From NCBI GenBank assembly GCA_900469955.1, contig UBYX01000040.1, forward strand, positions 1-49,027: a stretch of 49,027 nt of DNA, given 5' to 3'. The stretch is from Hyphomicrobiales bacterium. Lineage in GTDB: Bacteria; Pseudomonadota; Alphaproteobacteria; Rhizobiales; Rhizobiaceae. Each line of letters begins with the position of its first letter. Within the stretch, counting starts at the first letter, position 1. Positions 1-9,200 of the stretch are shown here, one piece after another. The position numbers and the translations under genes are program-made. The notes below the pieces were generated by a model. The model was not told the DNA's origin. It saw only the letters and a list, made by a program, of their open reading frames with translations, and searched no databases.

Positions 1-902
1 GGCTCCTCAACGTGCTGATGCCGGCGTTGATGCTCGGCGTTCCCGTCGTCTCCTCGCCGGCCCAGAAATTCGACGCGGACATGGCTTTCCGGATCATGGC
101 GGAGATGGATGTTCGCAATGCCTTCATCCCGCCGACCGCTCTGCGTCTTCTGAAGGGGGTCGAGAGACCGCTGGAGAAATACGATCTGAAGCTGCGCACG
201 ATCGCCTCGGCCGGCGAGGCGCTTGGCCGGGAGACCTACGACTGGGCTAAATCGGCACTCGGACTTACCGTCAATGAGTTCTACGGCCAGACGGAATGCA
301 ATTTCGTGCTCTCCTCGGCCGCCCATCTCGGCGTGTCGCGCGGGGGTGCGATCGGCCGCCCGGTGCCGGGACATATCGTCGGCGTCATCGACGAAAAGGG
401 TGTCGAGCGCGCTGCGGGGCAAATCGGGCAGATCGCCATCCGCCGGCCGGATCCCGTGATGTTCCTCGGCTATTGGAACGACCAGGCGGCGACGGAATCC
501 AAGTTCGTCGGGGACTGGCTGGTGACGGGTGATCTGGGCCGCCGGGACGAGGACGGCTATATCGAGTTCATCGGCCGCGACGACGACATCATCACCTCCT
601 CCGGCTATCGCATCGGGCCGAGCGAGATCGAGGACTGTCTGGGCGGGCATCCGGCCGTTCGTCTGGCGGCGGTCGTCGGCAAGCCGGATCCGGTCCGCAC
701 GGAAATCGTCAAGGCCTATATCGTCGTCGCACCCGGCTACGATCCGAGCGAGGAATTGGCGGCTGAGATCCGCGAATGGGTGAAGACGCGGCTTTCCATG
801 CATGAATATCCGCGCGAGGTCGCCTTTGTGGACGAGATTCCGCTGACCACCAGCGGCAAGGTCATCCGCCGGCTGCTTCGCGAAAAAGCGGCCGCGGAGT
901 GA
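1..902 (+). CDS. Acyl-CoA/acetyl-CoA synthetase, C-terminal part (5' end outside window)
   Basis: AMP-forming synthetase of the ANL superfamily, activating a carboxylic acid with ATP and CoA. The reading frame is open from the left edge with no start needed, so only about 299 C-terminal residues are visible; full proteins run about 540-650. Seen in order: the GQTE motif (about 290-300), the TGDLG motif followed by DGYIEFIGRDDD (about 523-585), the hinge region SSGYRIGPSEIE, and the C-terminal SGKVIRR whose Lys is the catalytic, acetylation-regulated residue (about 852-872). Substrate cannot be told from this half; the sequence resembles acetyl-CoA synthetase-like and medium-chain acyl-CoA ligases. 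It ends one base before the stop of the convergent acyltransferase gene. Confidence 0.9.
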   Translation, partial: LLNVLMPALMLGVPVVSSPAQKFDADMAFRIMAEMDVRNAFIPPTALRLLKGVERPLEKYDLKLRTIASAGEALGRETYDWAKSALGLTVNEFYGQTECNFVLSSAAHLGVSRGGAIGRPVPGHIVGVIDEKGVERAAGQIGQIAIRRPDPVMFLGYWNDQAATESKFVGDWLVTGDLGRRDEDGYIEFIGRDDDIITSSGYRIGPSEIEDCLGGHPAVRLAAVVGKPDPVRTEIVKAYIVVAPGYDPSEELAAEIREWVKTRLSMHEYPREVAFVDEIPLTTSGKVIRRLLREKAAAE

Positions 903-2180
903 TTATTCCGAGCGGCCGGCGATCGACAGGATCTTTTCTCTCAAGATGCGGGCCATGTTGCGGGTGTTGCGGTAAAGGTGGAGCTGCGCCGCCACCTGGC
1001 GAACGTCGCGGTCGCCGTTCTGGTTGAGACCGATCACCAGGGTACCCATCTCCTCACGCTCTTCCCAAAAACGGCTCATGATCGGATGATCAGGCACGGC
1101 GCAGCTGTCGGTGCGGGTGATGTTGGCGTCTTCCAGATGCCATTCCGTCAGCTTCATCATCAGAAGCTTGCCGGGTGAATAGGAGGAGAAATTCTCGTCG
1201 TAGGCCGTTTTCCAGGTATAGGCTTCACCAGCCATGAGGAAGACGACGAGCGAGGCGATGGCGCGGCCGTCGAAATCGACCGTGTGGATGCGCACGGCAT
1301 CGACTTCGGCAAGATTGGTGATCGCTTCACGGGCAAAAGCCGAGCGGAAGCGGTCATTGATGAGCGCGGAGCGTCTGCGTCCCTTCCAGCCTTTCGCCTC
1401 GAGCAGCAGGAATTCCTCCATGCGCAGCCGGACCTCCTCCGGCTGGCGGGCGACCGAATAGGCAAGGGTGCCGCGGGCTGCGAGATTGCGCCAGACGCGG
1501 CGCATTTCGCGGAAATGGTGCGGAGAGACCGCATGTTTCAGATAGGCCTCGCCATCGAGCAGGCTCTCCAGCATCGGCCGCCGGAACGGATCGGTGACCG
1601 CCACCGGCAGGTTGCGGCCGATCGCGACCGCTTTGGCGAGCTGAGCGAAATGGCCGTTGAGGCGCACGTCCGGCAACACCAGCACGCCGGGAAGCCGCGC
1701 CTCCTTGAGGGTCAGCGCCTCGAAGAGATTGTCGATCGTTTCTGCGGCATCTTCTGCATCGACGAGCGGAGTGCCGAGCGGGCCGAAGGGATTGGCCCAG
1801 GTGCGGATGATCGACGCACCCATCGAGAAGCCGGGTTTTTCTATGGTGAAGGGCATCAGCAGTCTGAGACGGCTGCGCGCCCCGCTTTCATCGCGGATCA
1901 GCGCCAGGCGGACCTGCTTGTCCTCGACGCGGGGCATGGCGGGCGCCAGCAATCTTGCCGAGAAGAAGATATTCGGCTCCATGGCCCGGTTGGAGAGGAA
2001 TTCCAGTTCCTCCTGGAGATCGTAACCGAAGGCGGCGGGATAGAGGCAGAGTTCGCGGCCCGACCGCCCTATCGGCAACCGGGTGTCGGCGTCCGGGCGC
2101 TCGGTGCGGAACCGCTGGATCGGCGGAAAATGCCCGCCGCCATTGCCTTCGAATTCGCCGCTGATCGGTGGTTGAGCCAT
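903..2180 (-). CDS. GNAT-fold acyltransferase, CelD/BcsL family
   Basis: A 425-aa protein without signal peptide. The C-terminal half (about 200-380) looks like the Acetyltransf_6 (CelD/BcsL) GNAT-type domain: a basic helix with FREMRRVWRNLAARG, then LLEAKGWKGRRRSAL, a core strand region IASLVVFLMAGEAYTWKTAYDE, and SPGKLLMMKLTEW. Family members modify exopolysaccharide or cellulose precursors with acyl groups at the cytoplasmic side. It starts two bases after the stop of the upstream flippase gene, so the two are almost certainly cotranscribed and translationally linked, which supports a role in surface polysaccharide decoration. Donor and acceptor are unknown. Confidence 0.8.
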   Translation of the reverse strand: MAQPPISGEFEGNGGGHFPPIQRFRTERPDADTRLPIGRSGRELCLYPAAFGYDLQEELEFLSNRAMEPNIFFSARLLAPAMPRVEDKQVRLALIRDESGARSRLRLLMPFTIEKPGFSMGASIIRTWANPFGPLGTPLVDAEDAAETIDNLFEALTLKEARLPGVLVLPDVRLNGHFAQLAKAVAIGRNLPVAVTDPFRRPMLESLLDGEAYLKHAVSPHHFREMRRVWRNLAARGTLAYSVARQPEEVRLRMEEFLLLEAKGWKGRRRSALINDRFRSAFAREAITNLAEVDAVRIHTVDFDGRAIASLVVFLMAGEAYTWKTAYDENFSSYSPGKLLMMKLTEWHLEDANITRTDSCAVPDHPIMSRFWEEREEMGTLVIGLNQNGDRDVRQVAAQLHLYRNTRNMARILREKILSIAGRSE

Positions 2181-2182
2181 GG

Positions 2183-3604
2183 TCAGGAAGCCTTTGAAGG
2201 AACGGAGGGCATGGGCTCGGCAAATGCGAAGAGCACGATGCCGAGAGTGCGGCGCACGGCGATATGCAGCAACACCGCCTCGATCATCATTGCCGATGCC
2301 GTTGCGGTCGCGGCACCGACAAGGCCGAAATGGGGAATGAGCGCGATGTTGAGGCCGATGCTGGCCGTAAGGGTGACGGCATAGAGCAGAACGCAGAGGT
2401 TCTGGTGTCCCGCCATGCTGAGCAGCACTTCGCCAGGCCCAACCATCGATTTGGCGAGGATGCCGGCAAAGAGGATCGCCATCAGCCAGTAACCGGCGGT
2501 GAAGGCGCTGCCGAAGAGCGAGAGCAGCAGCTCACCGCCCGCAAGCGCCAGAAGACCGACGGCAAGCGACGGCCAGAAACTCCAGCGAGCCATCTGTCCG
2601 GCAAAGGCTCCGAGCGCCGTCATGTCCTTCTCCGCCATGATGGCGGAGAAGCGGGGACCGGCGGCGGCCTTGATTGAGAAATAGACGAACTGGACGAGCA
2701 CGATCGTCTTGGCGGCCGCGTAATAGATGCCCACCTGGTCGGGCGGCAGATAAAGGCCGACGACCACGACATCCGCATTGGTCAGCAGGAAACCGATGCC
2801 GTCCACCAGAAAGAGTGGCAGCGAATAGCGAAACCATGCAGCCATTTCAAAACGCCTGGGACCGATCCCGTAGAGCCGGCGCAGGCGGAGGGTCAGGCGC
2901 AGAAGCTGCAGGAGTGTCGTCACATAGGTTGCGGCAAGTGCCGCTTCCATGGCGGTCACGGCGGTGCGCGGAGCGCCGAACCAGAGTGCGGCCAGCATGA
3001 AGACGAGGATCAGGGTCGGGCGGATGAGATAGGTGGGGCTCAGGGCCGTCACCGTCCAGCCGTTCGAACGTGCCGTCCCGTCCAGCACGTCTCCGAGCGC
3101 GATCATCGGCATGGTGAAGAAGGCAAGCGAGATCGGCACCAGGTAATAGGCCTCGAGCCTGTCGGCGAAGACCTGCAGAAAGACCAGGCCGACGGCGCCT
3201 ATGAAGCTTGCGGAGGCGAAGGCCACCAGACGGACGGCCAGATTGAGGCCGCGCACGGCGTCGACTTCGCCGCGCGCCTTGTGCTGGTGCAGGAAACGGA
3301 TCACCGAGGTGTGGAAGCCGAGGCAGGAGAGGTTGCCGGCGAGTACGACGACGACCCAGACGAAGGCGAAGATGCCGTATTCGAACTCGCCCATCAGGCG
3401 GGCAAGGACGATCTGCGAGATGAAGGCGATCGCCGCGCTGAAGATGCGGATGACGAATGCTATCAGCGCCCGGCGCTGGGCGCGAGCGGTCTCGTCGTCG
3501 TCGGTGAGGATCGTTTCCAGCTTGCGCGTCAGCGGATGAAGCCGGGCGCGCAGGCCTGGCGGCAGCAATCTCTCCGCTGTTTCGATGACCGCCATGATGG
3601 GCAC
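2183..3604 (-). CDS. Polysaccharide flippase (Wzx/MATE-like lipopolysaccharide biosynthesis protein)
   Basis: A 473-aa integral membrane protein with about 12-14 hydrophobic helices starting near residue 45 (ALIAFVIRIFSAAIAFISQ) after a charged cytoplasmic N-terminus. The early pattern FISQIVLARLMGEFEYGIFAFVW is typical of the polysaccharide-synthesis (PST/Wzx) branch of the MOP superfamily, where the first helix pair carries an LARxLGxxxYG-like signature. Such proteins flip undecaprenyl-linked repeat units across the inner membrane. Start at 3604 or at the ATG three codons later. Only two bases separate it from the downstream acyltransferase gene. No glycosyltransferase or polymerase lies nearby, so the exported glycan is not indicated. 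Confidence 0.85.
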   Translation of the reverse strand: MPIMAVIETAERLLPPGLRARLHPLTRKLETILTDDDETARAQRRALIAFVIRIFSAAIAFISQIVLARLMGEFEYGIFAFVWVVVVLAGNLSCLGFHTSVIRFLHQHKARGEVDAVRGLNLAVRLVAFASASFIGAVGLVFLQVFADRLEAYYLVPISLAFFTMPMIALGDVLDGTARSNGWTVTALSPTYLIRPTLILVFMLAALWFGAPRTAVTAMEAALAATYVTTLLQLLRLTLRLRRLYGIGPRRFEMAAWFRYSLPLFLVDGIGFLLTNADVVVVGLYLPPDQVGIYYAAAKTIVLVQFVYFSIKAAAGPRFSAIMAEKDMTALGAFAGQMARWSFWPSLAVGLLALAGGELLLSLFGSAFTAGYWLMAILFAGILAKSMVGPGEVLLSMAGHQNLCVLLYAVTLTASIGLNIALIPHFGLVGAATATASAMMIEAVLLHIAVRRTLGIVLFAFAEPMPSVPSKAS

Positions 3605-3708
3605 GCAATACTCGTAGCGACGACGGGGAACAATTGCGAAAGTGTTGCCACAGCAGGGTTAAGAAAGGGTTCGCCGGATGGTTAAAAAGCTCGGTTTCAT
3701 CGGATAAG

Positions 3709-5166
3709 TCAGGGCGTTTTTGCAGGCGAAGCGGGACGGTTTGCGGCCGCATGCTTGGCGGCAGCAACCGCGAGCGCGACGGCGATCAGTCCGGCAGCCG
3801 TGGCAAAAGCGGAGTGCATGCCGGTGGCGGTCTCATCGGCGGACGCCACGGTCACGTCGCTCGCCCCCGATGCGATTGCGAATATGGCGCCCATGACGGA
3901 TGCGCCAGTAGTGAGGCCGAGATTGCGCGAGAGGTTCAGCAGGCCCGAGCCCAGCCCTCGCTCATGCGGCTGGATATCCGCCATGACAGCCGTGTTGTTG
4001 GCAGCCTGGAAGAGAGCATAGCCGGCGGTCATGACGGCGAGGGGCGTGACATACGCTCCTATCCCGAACGTTCTCGGCAGCATCGCGAGGGCGAGGGAGC
4101 CCGCCATCATTGCAAGGAGACCGACAACCGTGGCGCGGGGAGAGCCAAAGCGGTCCACCAAGCGCCCGGCCGGCCAACCGGTCAGCGCTGAGACGACAGG
4201 GCCAGTCGACATGGCGAGCCCGACAAGGGCCGCATCGAGCCCCAGCGATCGGGAAAGGTAGAACGGGCCGACAACAAGGGTCGCCATGATCACTGTCGAG
4301 ACGAGTGCGCTCATGGCAAGGCCGGCCGCCAGCGACGGATCGCGCAGCATGGCCGGCCGGATCAAGGGCGATGCCGTTCTGGTTTCGGCGAATAGAAACA
4401 GGCAAAGTCCGATGATTGCCCCCGCCAGCAGCGCCGCATTGAGAGAGCCGAAACTGCTGCGTCCGAGTGTTGCGGCGAGTGCATAGGCTGAAAGCGTCAG
4501 CGCCAGCAGCACTGTCCCCAGGATGTCCAACTGCGGTTTGCCCTGACGGCTCGTTGCGGGCGCAGGGGAGGGCAGATATCGGTAGGCGAGAACAAAGGCG
4601 AGTGCCGCGAGCGGGACGGTAACCAGGAAGATCGCCCGCCATCCGCTTGCCGCGATCAGAACGCCTCCGAGCGACGGGCCAAGGGCCGTGCCGACTGCCG
4701 ACATGGTTCCGAGCAGCCCCATGGCGCTCCCGGTTCTATCCTTGGGAACGATCTCGGCGATCACTGCCATGGAAAGCGCCATCATGATCGCCGCGCCAAG
4801 GCCCTGTGCGGCGCGGGCAGCAATGAGTATCCCAAGGGTCGGCGCACCGGCGCACACGACGGAGGCGAGCATGAACAGCCCAAGCCCGACGAGCAGCAAT
4901 CGCCGCCGGCCGACAATATCGCCGAGCCGCCCGACTCCGACGATGAGGACGGTGATGACTAGGAGGTAAGCCAGCACGACCCATTGGACCTCCTGGAAGG
5001 AAGCGCCGAACGAGGAAGCCATGGCCGGCAGGCCGACATTCGCGATGCTTGTGCCGAGCGAGGAGAGCAACATGGAAAGGGAAACGGCCGCGAGTGCACA
5101 ACGGGCCGCGCGCGGTTCCCCGCTGCTGGCGGTAGCCGCGAGGTCTGGTTTCATGTTGGTTCGCAT
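3709..5166 (-). CDS. MFS drug-efflux transporter, DHA2 (14-helix) family
   Basis: A 485-aa major facilitator with 14 predicted helices, the size and layout of the DHA2/EmrB-QacA type. The loop between helices 2 and 3 carries the MFS signature GRLGDIVGRRRLL, and helix 5 contains GTALGPSLGGVL, close to the antiporter motif C. Members export drugs or other amphiphilic compounds using the proton gradient. No membrane-fusion partner is adjacent. The gene is divergent from a LysR regulator 137 bp away and shares with it an intergenic inverted repeat, so that LysR protein is its probable regulator. Start at 5166, with a GGAG element 13 bases upstream; a second in-frame ATG lies four codons in. Confidence 0.88.
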   Translation of the reverse strand: MRTNMKPDLAATASSGEPRAARCALAAVSLSMLLSSLGTSIANVGLPAMASSFGASFQEVQWVVLAYLLVITVLIVGVGRLGDIVGRRRLLLVGLGLFMLASVVCAGAPTLGILIAARAAQGLGAAIMMALSMAVIAEIVPKDRTGSAMGLLGTMSAVGTALGPSLGGVLIAASGWRAIFLVTVPLAALAFVLAYRYLPSPAPATSRQGKPQLDILGTVLLALTLSAYALAATLGRSSFGSLNAALLAGAIIGLCLFLFAETRTASPLIRPAMLRDPSLAAGLAMSALVSTVIMATLVVGPFYLSRSLGLDAALVGLAMSTGPVVSALTGWPAGRLVDRFGSPRATVVGLLAMMAGSLALAMLPRTFGIGAYVTPLAVMTAGYALFQAANNTAVMADIQPHERGLGSGLLNLSRNLGLTTGASVMGAIFAIASGASDVTVASADETATGMHSAFATAAGLIAVALAVAAAKHAAANRPASPAKTP

Positions 5167-5246
5167 CGTCGCAAGCTCCGTTCGGCGATCAGCTCCAATA
5201 GAGCGTAGCCTATTTTTCGCTCATGGCGGAAGACGCATCACTTGCA

Positions 5247-5264
5247 TTGAATTCGTGCATTCAA
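5247..5264. promoter_or_regulatory. Inverted repeat TTGAAT-N6-ATTCAA, probable LysR-type operator
   Basis: A perfect 6-bp inverted repeat with a 6-bp spacer lies in the 137-bp region between the divergent MFS and LysR genes, about 40 bp before the chosen LysR start. Size and placement fit a LysR-type (T-N11-A-like) binding site controlling both genes. Function is inferred from position only. Confidence 0.5.
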
Positions 5265-5303
5265 CGCCATGTCATGCCGCCACCTTTGTGCTATCCTCGG
5301 TGC

Positions 5304-6221
5304 ATGTCGCATCCCGATCTCAACCTGCTCGTCACCCTTGATGTGCTGCTTGCCGAAGGCAGCGTCGCACGCGCGGCCAAACGCCTGCAGCTCAGTCCAT
5401 CCGCCATGAGCCGGGCATTGGCGCGGCTGCGTGAGACGACGGGCGATCCGCTTCTGGTCAGAGCCGGCCGCGGCCTGGTGCCGACACCCCGCGCGCTTGA
5501 ACTGCGCGAACGGGTCGGCCGGCTGGTGCAGGATGCCGAAGCGGTGCTGCGGCCCGCCGAAAGGCTCGATCTCACGAAGCTCGTCCGGACCTTCACGCTG
5601 CGCAGCAGCGACGGCTTCGTCGAGAATTTCGGACCGGGGCTCATTGCATTGGCCGGAGAGCAGGCTCCCGGCGTCCAGCTGCGTTTCATACCGAAACCGG
5701 ACAAGGACAGCGGCCCCTTGCGTGACGGCACGGTGGATTTGGAAACGGGCGTGGTGGGCGAGGCGACCGGTCCGGAGGTGCGTGTGCAGGCTTTGTTCCG
5801 CGATCGCTTCGTCGGGGTGGTGCGGATCGGCCATCCGCTGAGCCTCGGAGAGATGACGCTTTCCCGCTACGCGGCGGGCAGGCACGTGCTGGTGTCACGG
5901 CGGGGGTTCGACAAAGGTCCGCTCGACGAGGCTATTGAGGCCCTGGGGTTCAGGCGGGAGATCGCTACGATCGTCGGCGGCTTTTCCGCGGCGCTCGCCT
6001 TGGCGCGAGGTTCGGATCTCGTCGCGACGGTTCCCGAGCGCCACACCGGCAACCTGCGCAAGGGGCTGTTCAGCTTCCCGCTTCCCGTTCCGATGCCGGA
6101 GATAACGGTATCGCTGCTCTGGCATCCGCGGATGGATGCCGATCCCGCCCACCGATGGCTGCGCGGCTGCGTCCGGGATGTCTGTGCGGCCTCGGCGCAA
6201 GAAGAACGCGCCGAGGCCTGA
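5304..6221 (+). CDS. LysR-family transcriptional regulator
   Basis: A 305-aa LysR-type regulator. Residues 1-60 form the winged helix-turn-helix: DLNLLVTLDVLLAEGSVARAA, then a recognition helix with LSPSAMSRALARLRE, and DPLLVRAGRGLVPTPRA. The rest is the effector-binding periplasmic-binding-like domain (about 85-295). The open frame extends 27 codons upstream, but the ATG at 5304 gives the canonical N-terminus (MSHPDLNLL), so I start there. Divergence from the MFS exporter suggests it controls that exporter in response to an exported compound; the ligand is unknown. It ends 20 bp before the convergent secA stop. Confidence 0.88.
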   Translation: MSHPDLNLLVTLDVLLAEGSVARAAKRLQLSPSAMSRALARLRETTGDPLLVRAGRGLVPTPRALELRERVGRLVQDAEAVLRPAERLDLTKLVRTFTLRSSDGFVENFGPGLIALAGEQAPGVQLRFIPKPDKDSGPLRDGTVDLETGVVGEATGPEVRVQALFRDRFVGVVRIGHPLSLGEMTLSRYAAGRHVLVSRRGFDKGPLDEAIEALGFRREIATIVGGFSAALALARGSDLVATVPERHTGNLRKGLFSFPLPVPMPEITVSLLWHPRMDADPAHRWLRGCVRDVCAASAQEERAEA

Positions 6222-6241
6222 CCATCAACCTATCTTAAGGC

Positions 6242-8953
6242 TCAGACCTGCTCGAAGGCGCCGTGGCAGTGCTTGTATTTCTTGCCCGAGCCACAGGGGC
6301 AGGCTTCGTTGCGGCCGACCTTGCCCCAGGTGGACTGGTCTTCCGGATGGCGGTCCTGCGGAGCGGCGATGAAGTTTTCGCCGTCCTGGCCGCTGAACTG
6401 GTCTTCGCCTGTTGTCGGGTCGATGTGATGTCCTTCGAAGACCGGCGGTGGTGCCGGCGGCTCCGGGTTCTGCACGAGTTCGACGCGCATCATCTGGGCC
6501 GTCACCGCCTCGCGCAGGTTTGCAAGCAGTGCCTGGAAGAGTTCGAAGGCCTCGGCCTTGTATTCCTGCAGCGGATCGCGCTGAGCATAACCGCGGAAAC
6601 CGATGACCGAGCGCAGATGGTCGAGGTTGACGATATGCTCGCGCCACAGGTGGTCGAGCGTCTGGAGCAGCACCGACCGCTCCACGTAATTCATGATGTC
6701 GGCGCCGAAGCGTTCGCGGCGATCGGCGTTAGCCTTGTTTGCCGCTTCGGTGATGCGCTCGCGGATGTCGTCCTCGCCGATGCCTTCCTCCTGGACCCAA
6801 TCCTCGATCGGAAGATCCAAGTTGAGCTGGCGGCCGACGTCTTCGCGAAGCCCCTGAGCGTTCCACTGTTCGGCATAGGCGCGCTCGGGGATGTGCTTGG
6901 CGACGAGAACCTCGATCACCTCGGTGCGCATCTCTTCGACCACTTCCGAAACGTCCTCGGAATCCATCATCTCGAGGCGCTGCTCGAAGATCACCTTGCG
7001 CTGGTCGTTGGTGACGTCGTCATATTTCAGAAGGTTCTTGCGGATATCGAAGTTGCGGGCTTCGACCTTCTTCTGGGCGCGTTCGAGCGCCTTGTTGATC
7101 CAGGGATGGACGATCGCCTCGCCTTCCTTCAGGCCGAGCTTCTGCAGCATGCCTTCCATGCGGTCGGAGCCGAAGATGCGCATCAGGTCGTCCTGGAGCG
7201 ACAGGTAGAATTTCGAGCGGCCGGGGTCGCCCTGACGGCCGGAGCGGCCGCGCAACTGGTTGTCGATGCGGCGGCTTTCGTGGCGTTCGGTGGCGATGAC
7301 ATAGAGACCGCCGGCGGCGAGCGCCTTTTCCTTGAGATGCTTCACTTCCTCTCGGATTGCGGCTTCCTTGGCGCTGCGCTCCGCTTCGTCCTCGATCTCC
7401 GCGAGTTCCCGCTCGAGACGCATGTCGATATTGCCCCCGAGCTGGATGTCGGTACCGCGGCCGGCCATGTTGGTGGCGATCGTCACCGCACCCGGCACGC
7501 CGGCCTGGCTGACAATATAGGCTTCCTGTTCATGGTAGCGGGCGTTCAGAACCTGGAAGTTCTCGAAGCCGGACTGGCGGAGCATGGTCGCCAGCAGTTC
7601 GGATTTTTCGATCGAGGTGGTGCCAACGAGGACCGGCTGACCGCGCTCGTGGGCATCCTTGATCTCCGCGATGATCGCCTTGAACTTCTCGTCGAAGCTC
7701 CGGTAGACCTCGTCGTCCTCGTCGATACGCTGGATCGGCATGTTGGTCGGCACTTCGACCACTTCGAGCTTGTAGATGTTGCCGAATTCCTCCGCTTCCG
7801 TCGAAGCCGTGCCGGTCATGCCGGCGAGCTTCCCGTACATGCGGAAATAGTTCTGGAAGGTGATCGAGGAGAGCGTCTGGTTCTCCGGCTGGATCTGTAC
7901 CTTTTCCTTGGCTTCGAGCGCCTGGTGCTGGCCTTCCGAATAGCGGCGGCCGGGCATCATGCGGCCCGTGAACTCGTCGATGATGACGATCTCGCCGTTG
8001 CGGACGATGTAGTCCTTGTCGCGGGTAAAGAGCTTGTGGGCCTTCAACGCGTTGTTGATGTGGTGGACGATGGCGACGTTCTCGACGTCATAGAGGCTTT
8101 CGCCCTTCAGAAGACCCGCCTGACGAAGCAGGTTCTCGAGCTTTTCGGTGCCGCCTTCAGAGAAGTTGGCCGACCGCTGCTTCTCGTCGATCTCGTAATC
8201 TTCCGGCGAGAGCAACGGAATGAAGGCGTCGATCGTGTTGTAGAGTTCGGAGCGGTCGTCGAGTGGACCGGAAATGATGAGGGGCGTACGTGCCTCGTCG
8301 ACCAGGATCGAGTCCACTTCGTCGACGATCGCGTAGTTGTGGCCGCGCTGGACCATCTGGCTGCGCTCGTATTTCATGTTGTCGCGCAAATAGTCGAAGC
8401 CGAGTTCGTTGTTGGTGGCGTAGGTGATGTCGCAGGCATAGGCGGCGTGACGCTCCTCGTCGCTCAAGCCATGGACGATGACGCCCGTGGTGAGGCCGAG
8501 GAAGCCGTAGAGCCTGCCCATCGTCATCGCATCGCGGCGGGCGAGGTAGTCGTTGACCGTCACCACGTGAACGCCCTTGCCGGAGAGCGCATTGAGGTAG
8601 ACGGGCAGGGTTGCTACCAGCGTCTTGCCTTCGCCGGTCTTCATTTCCGCGATGGCGCCGTCGTGAAGGATCATGCCGCCCATCAGCTGCACGTCGAAGG
8701 GACGCATGCCGAGGACGCGGCGGGACGCTTCGCGCACGACGGCGAAGGCCGGGATCAGGATATCGTCGAGCGTCTTGCCCTCGGCGAGCAGTTTCTTGAA
8801 CTCCGCGGTCTGGGCCGCGAGCTGCCCGTCTGAGAGAGCCTTGGTCTTTTCTTCAATCGCACTGATGGCGTCTATGTTCGGCTGGTAGCCGCGCAGACGG
8901 CGGTCGTTTGCTGAACCGAACAATTTGCGGGCAATGCCGCCAAGGCTGACCAT
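6242..8953 (-). CDS. secA: Preprotein translocase ATPase SecA
   Basis: The motor of the Sec export pathway, pushing unfolded preproteins through SecYEG with ATP. The 903-aa product has, in order: Walker A (MKTGEGKTLVATLPVYL) in NBD1, a preprotein cross-linking domain, a Walker-B-like region (AIVDEVDSILVDEARTPL), NBD2 with GRGTDIQLGGN and QLRGRSGRQGDPG, the helical scaffold and wing domains, and a C-terminal zinc finger CPCGSGKKYKHCHG that binds SecB and phospholipid. The frame is open 114 codons further upstream, but the ATG at 8953 preceded by GAAAGGACC gives the normal MVSLGGIARK start and usual length. It is divergent from a periplasmic parvulin, a functional match for export. Confidence 0.98.
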   Translation of the reverse strand: MVSLGGIARKLFGSANDRRLRGYQPNIDAISAIEEKTKALSDGQLAAQTAEFKKLLAEGKTLDDILIPAFAVVREASRRVLGMRPFDVQLMGGMILHDGAIAEMKTGEGKTLVATLPVYLNALSGKGVHVVTVNDYLARRDAMTMGRLYGFLGLTTGVIVHGLSDEERHAAYACDITYATNNELGFDYLRDNMKYERSQMVQRGHNYAIVDEVDSILVDEARTPLIISGPLDDRSELYNTIDAFIPLLSPEDYEIDEKQRSANFSEGGTEKLENLLRQAGLLKGESLYDVENVAIVHHINNALKAHKLFTRDKDYIVRNGEIVIIDEFTGRMMPGRRYSEGQHQALEAKEKVQIQPENQTLSSITFQNYFRMYGKLAGMTGTASTEAEEFGNIYKLEVVEVPTNMPIQRIDEDDEVYRSFDEKFKAIIAEIKDAHERGQPVLVGTTSIEKSELLATMLRQSGFENFQVLNARYHEQEAYIVSQAGVPGAVTIATNMAGRGTDIQLGGNIDMRLERELAEIEDEAERSAKEAAIREEVKHLKEKALAAGGLYVIATERHESRRIDNQLRGRSGRQGDPGRSKFYLSLQDDLMRIFGSDRMEGMLQKLGLKEGEAIVHPWINKALERAQKKVEARNFDIRKNLLKYDDVTNDQRKVIFEQRLEMMDSEDVSEVVEEMRTEVIEVLVAKHIPERAYAEQWNAQGLREDVGRQLNLDLPIEDWVQEEGIGEDDIRERITEAANKANADRRERFGADIMNYVERSVLLQTLDHLWREHIVNLDHLRSVIGFRGYAQRDPLQEYKAEAFELFQALLANLREAVTAQMMRVELVQNPEPPAPPPVFEGHHIDPTTGEDQFSGQDGENFIAAPQDRHPEDQSTWGKVGRNEACPCGSGKKYKHCHGAFEQV

Positions 8954-9070
8954 ACGAATGGTCCTTTCTGATCTCAGTTCTTGGGACGGCGAGCCCGGCT
9001 GCCGTTGTCGTTTGATGACGGCAAAATGACCCGCCACGCCCGGAAACTCTCTGGACGCGAAGTTGCGTGA

Positions 9071-9099
9071 CAGATAAGAGGGGGGTCGAATTATGTCAA
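9071..9099 (-). promoter_or_regulatory. Candidate sigma-70 promoter for secA
   Basis: On the minus strand, TTGACA (9094-9099) and TATCTG (9071-9076) are separated by 17 bp, 118 bp upstream of the secA start. The -35 is perfect and the -10 matches three of six consensus positions. No transcription start is known for it. Confidence 0.55.
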
Positions 9100-9200
9100 C
9101 GGTGGCGGCCGATACAGAATGGCCACAATCCGGTGTTTGTGAAGGTTTTCCGGCCGGATTCAGACGTTCTGAAGCCGGCGCCCTATTGAAAGGTAAATCG

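Noticed and set aside
1284..2384. 366-codon plus-strand frame opposite the CelD-like acyltransferase
   Set aside because: No start context or domain; it crosses the boundary of two real minus-strand genes.
6263..8833. Long open frame (about 850 codons) antisense to secA
   Set aside because: It mirrors the third-position GC bias of secA, has the Asp/Val/Leu/His-rich composition of an antisense shadow, and shows no domain or ribosome site.
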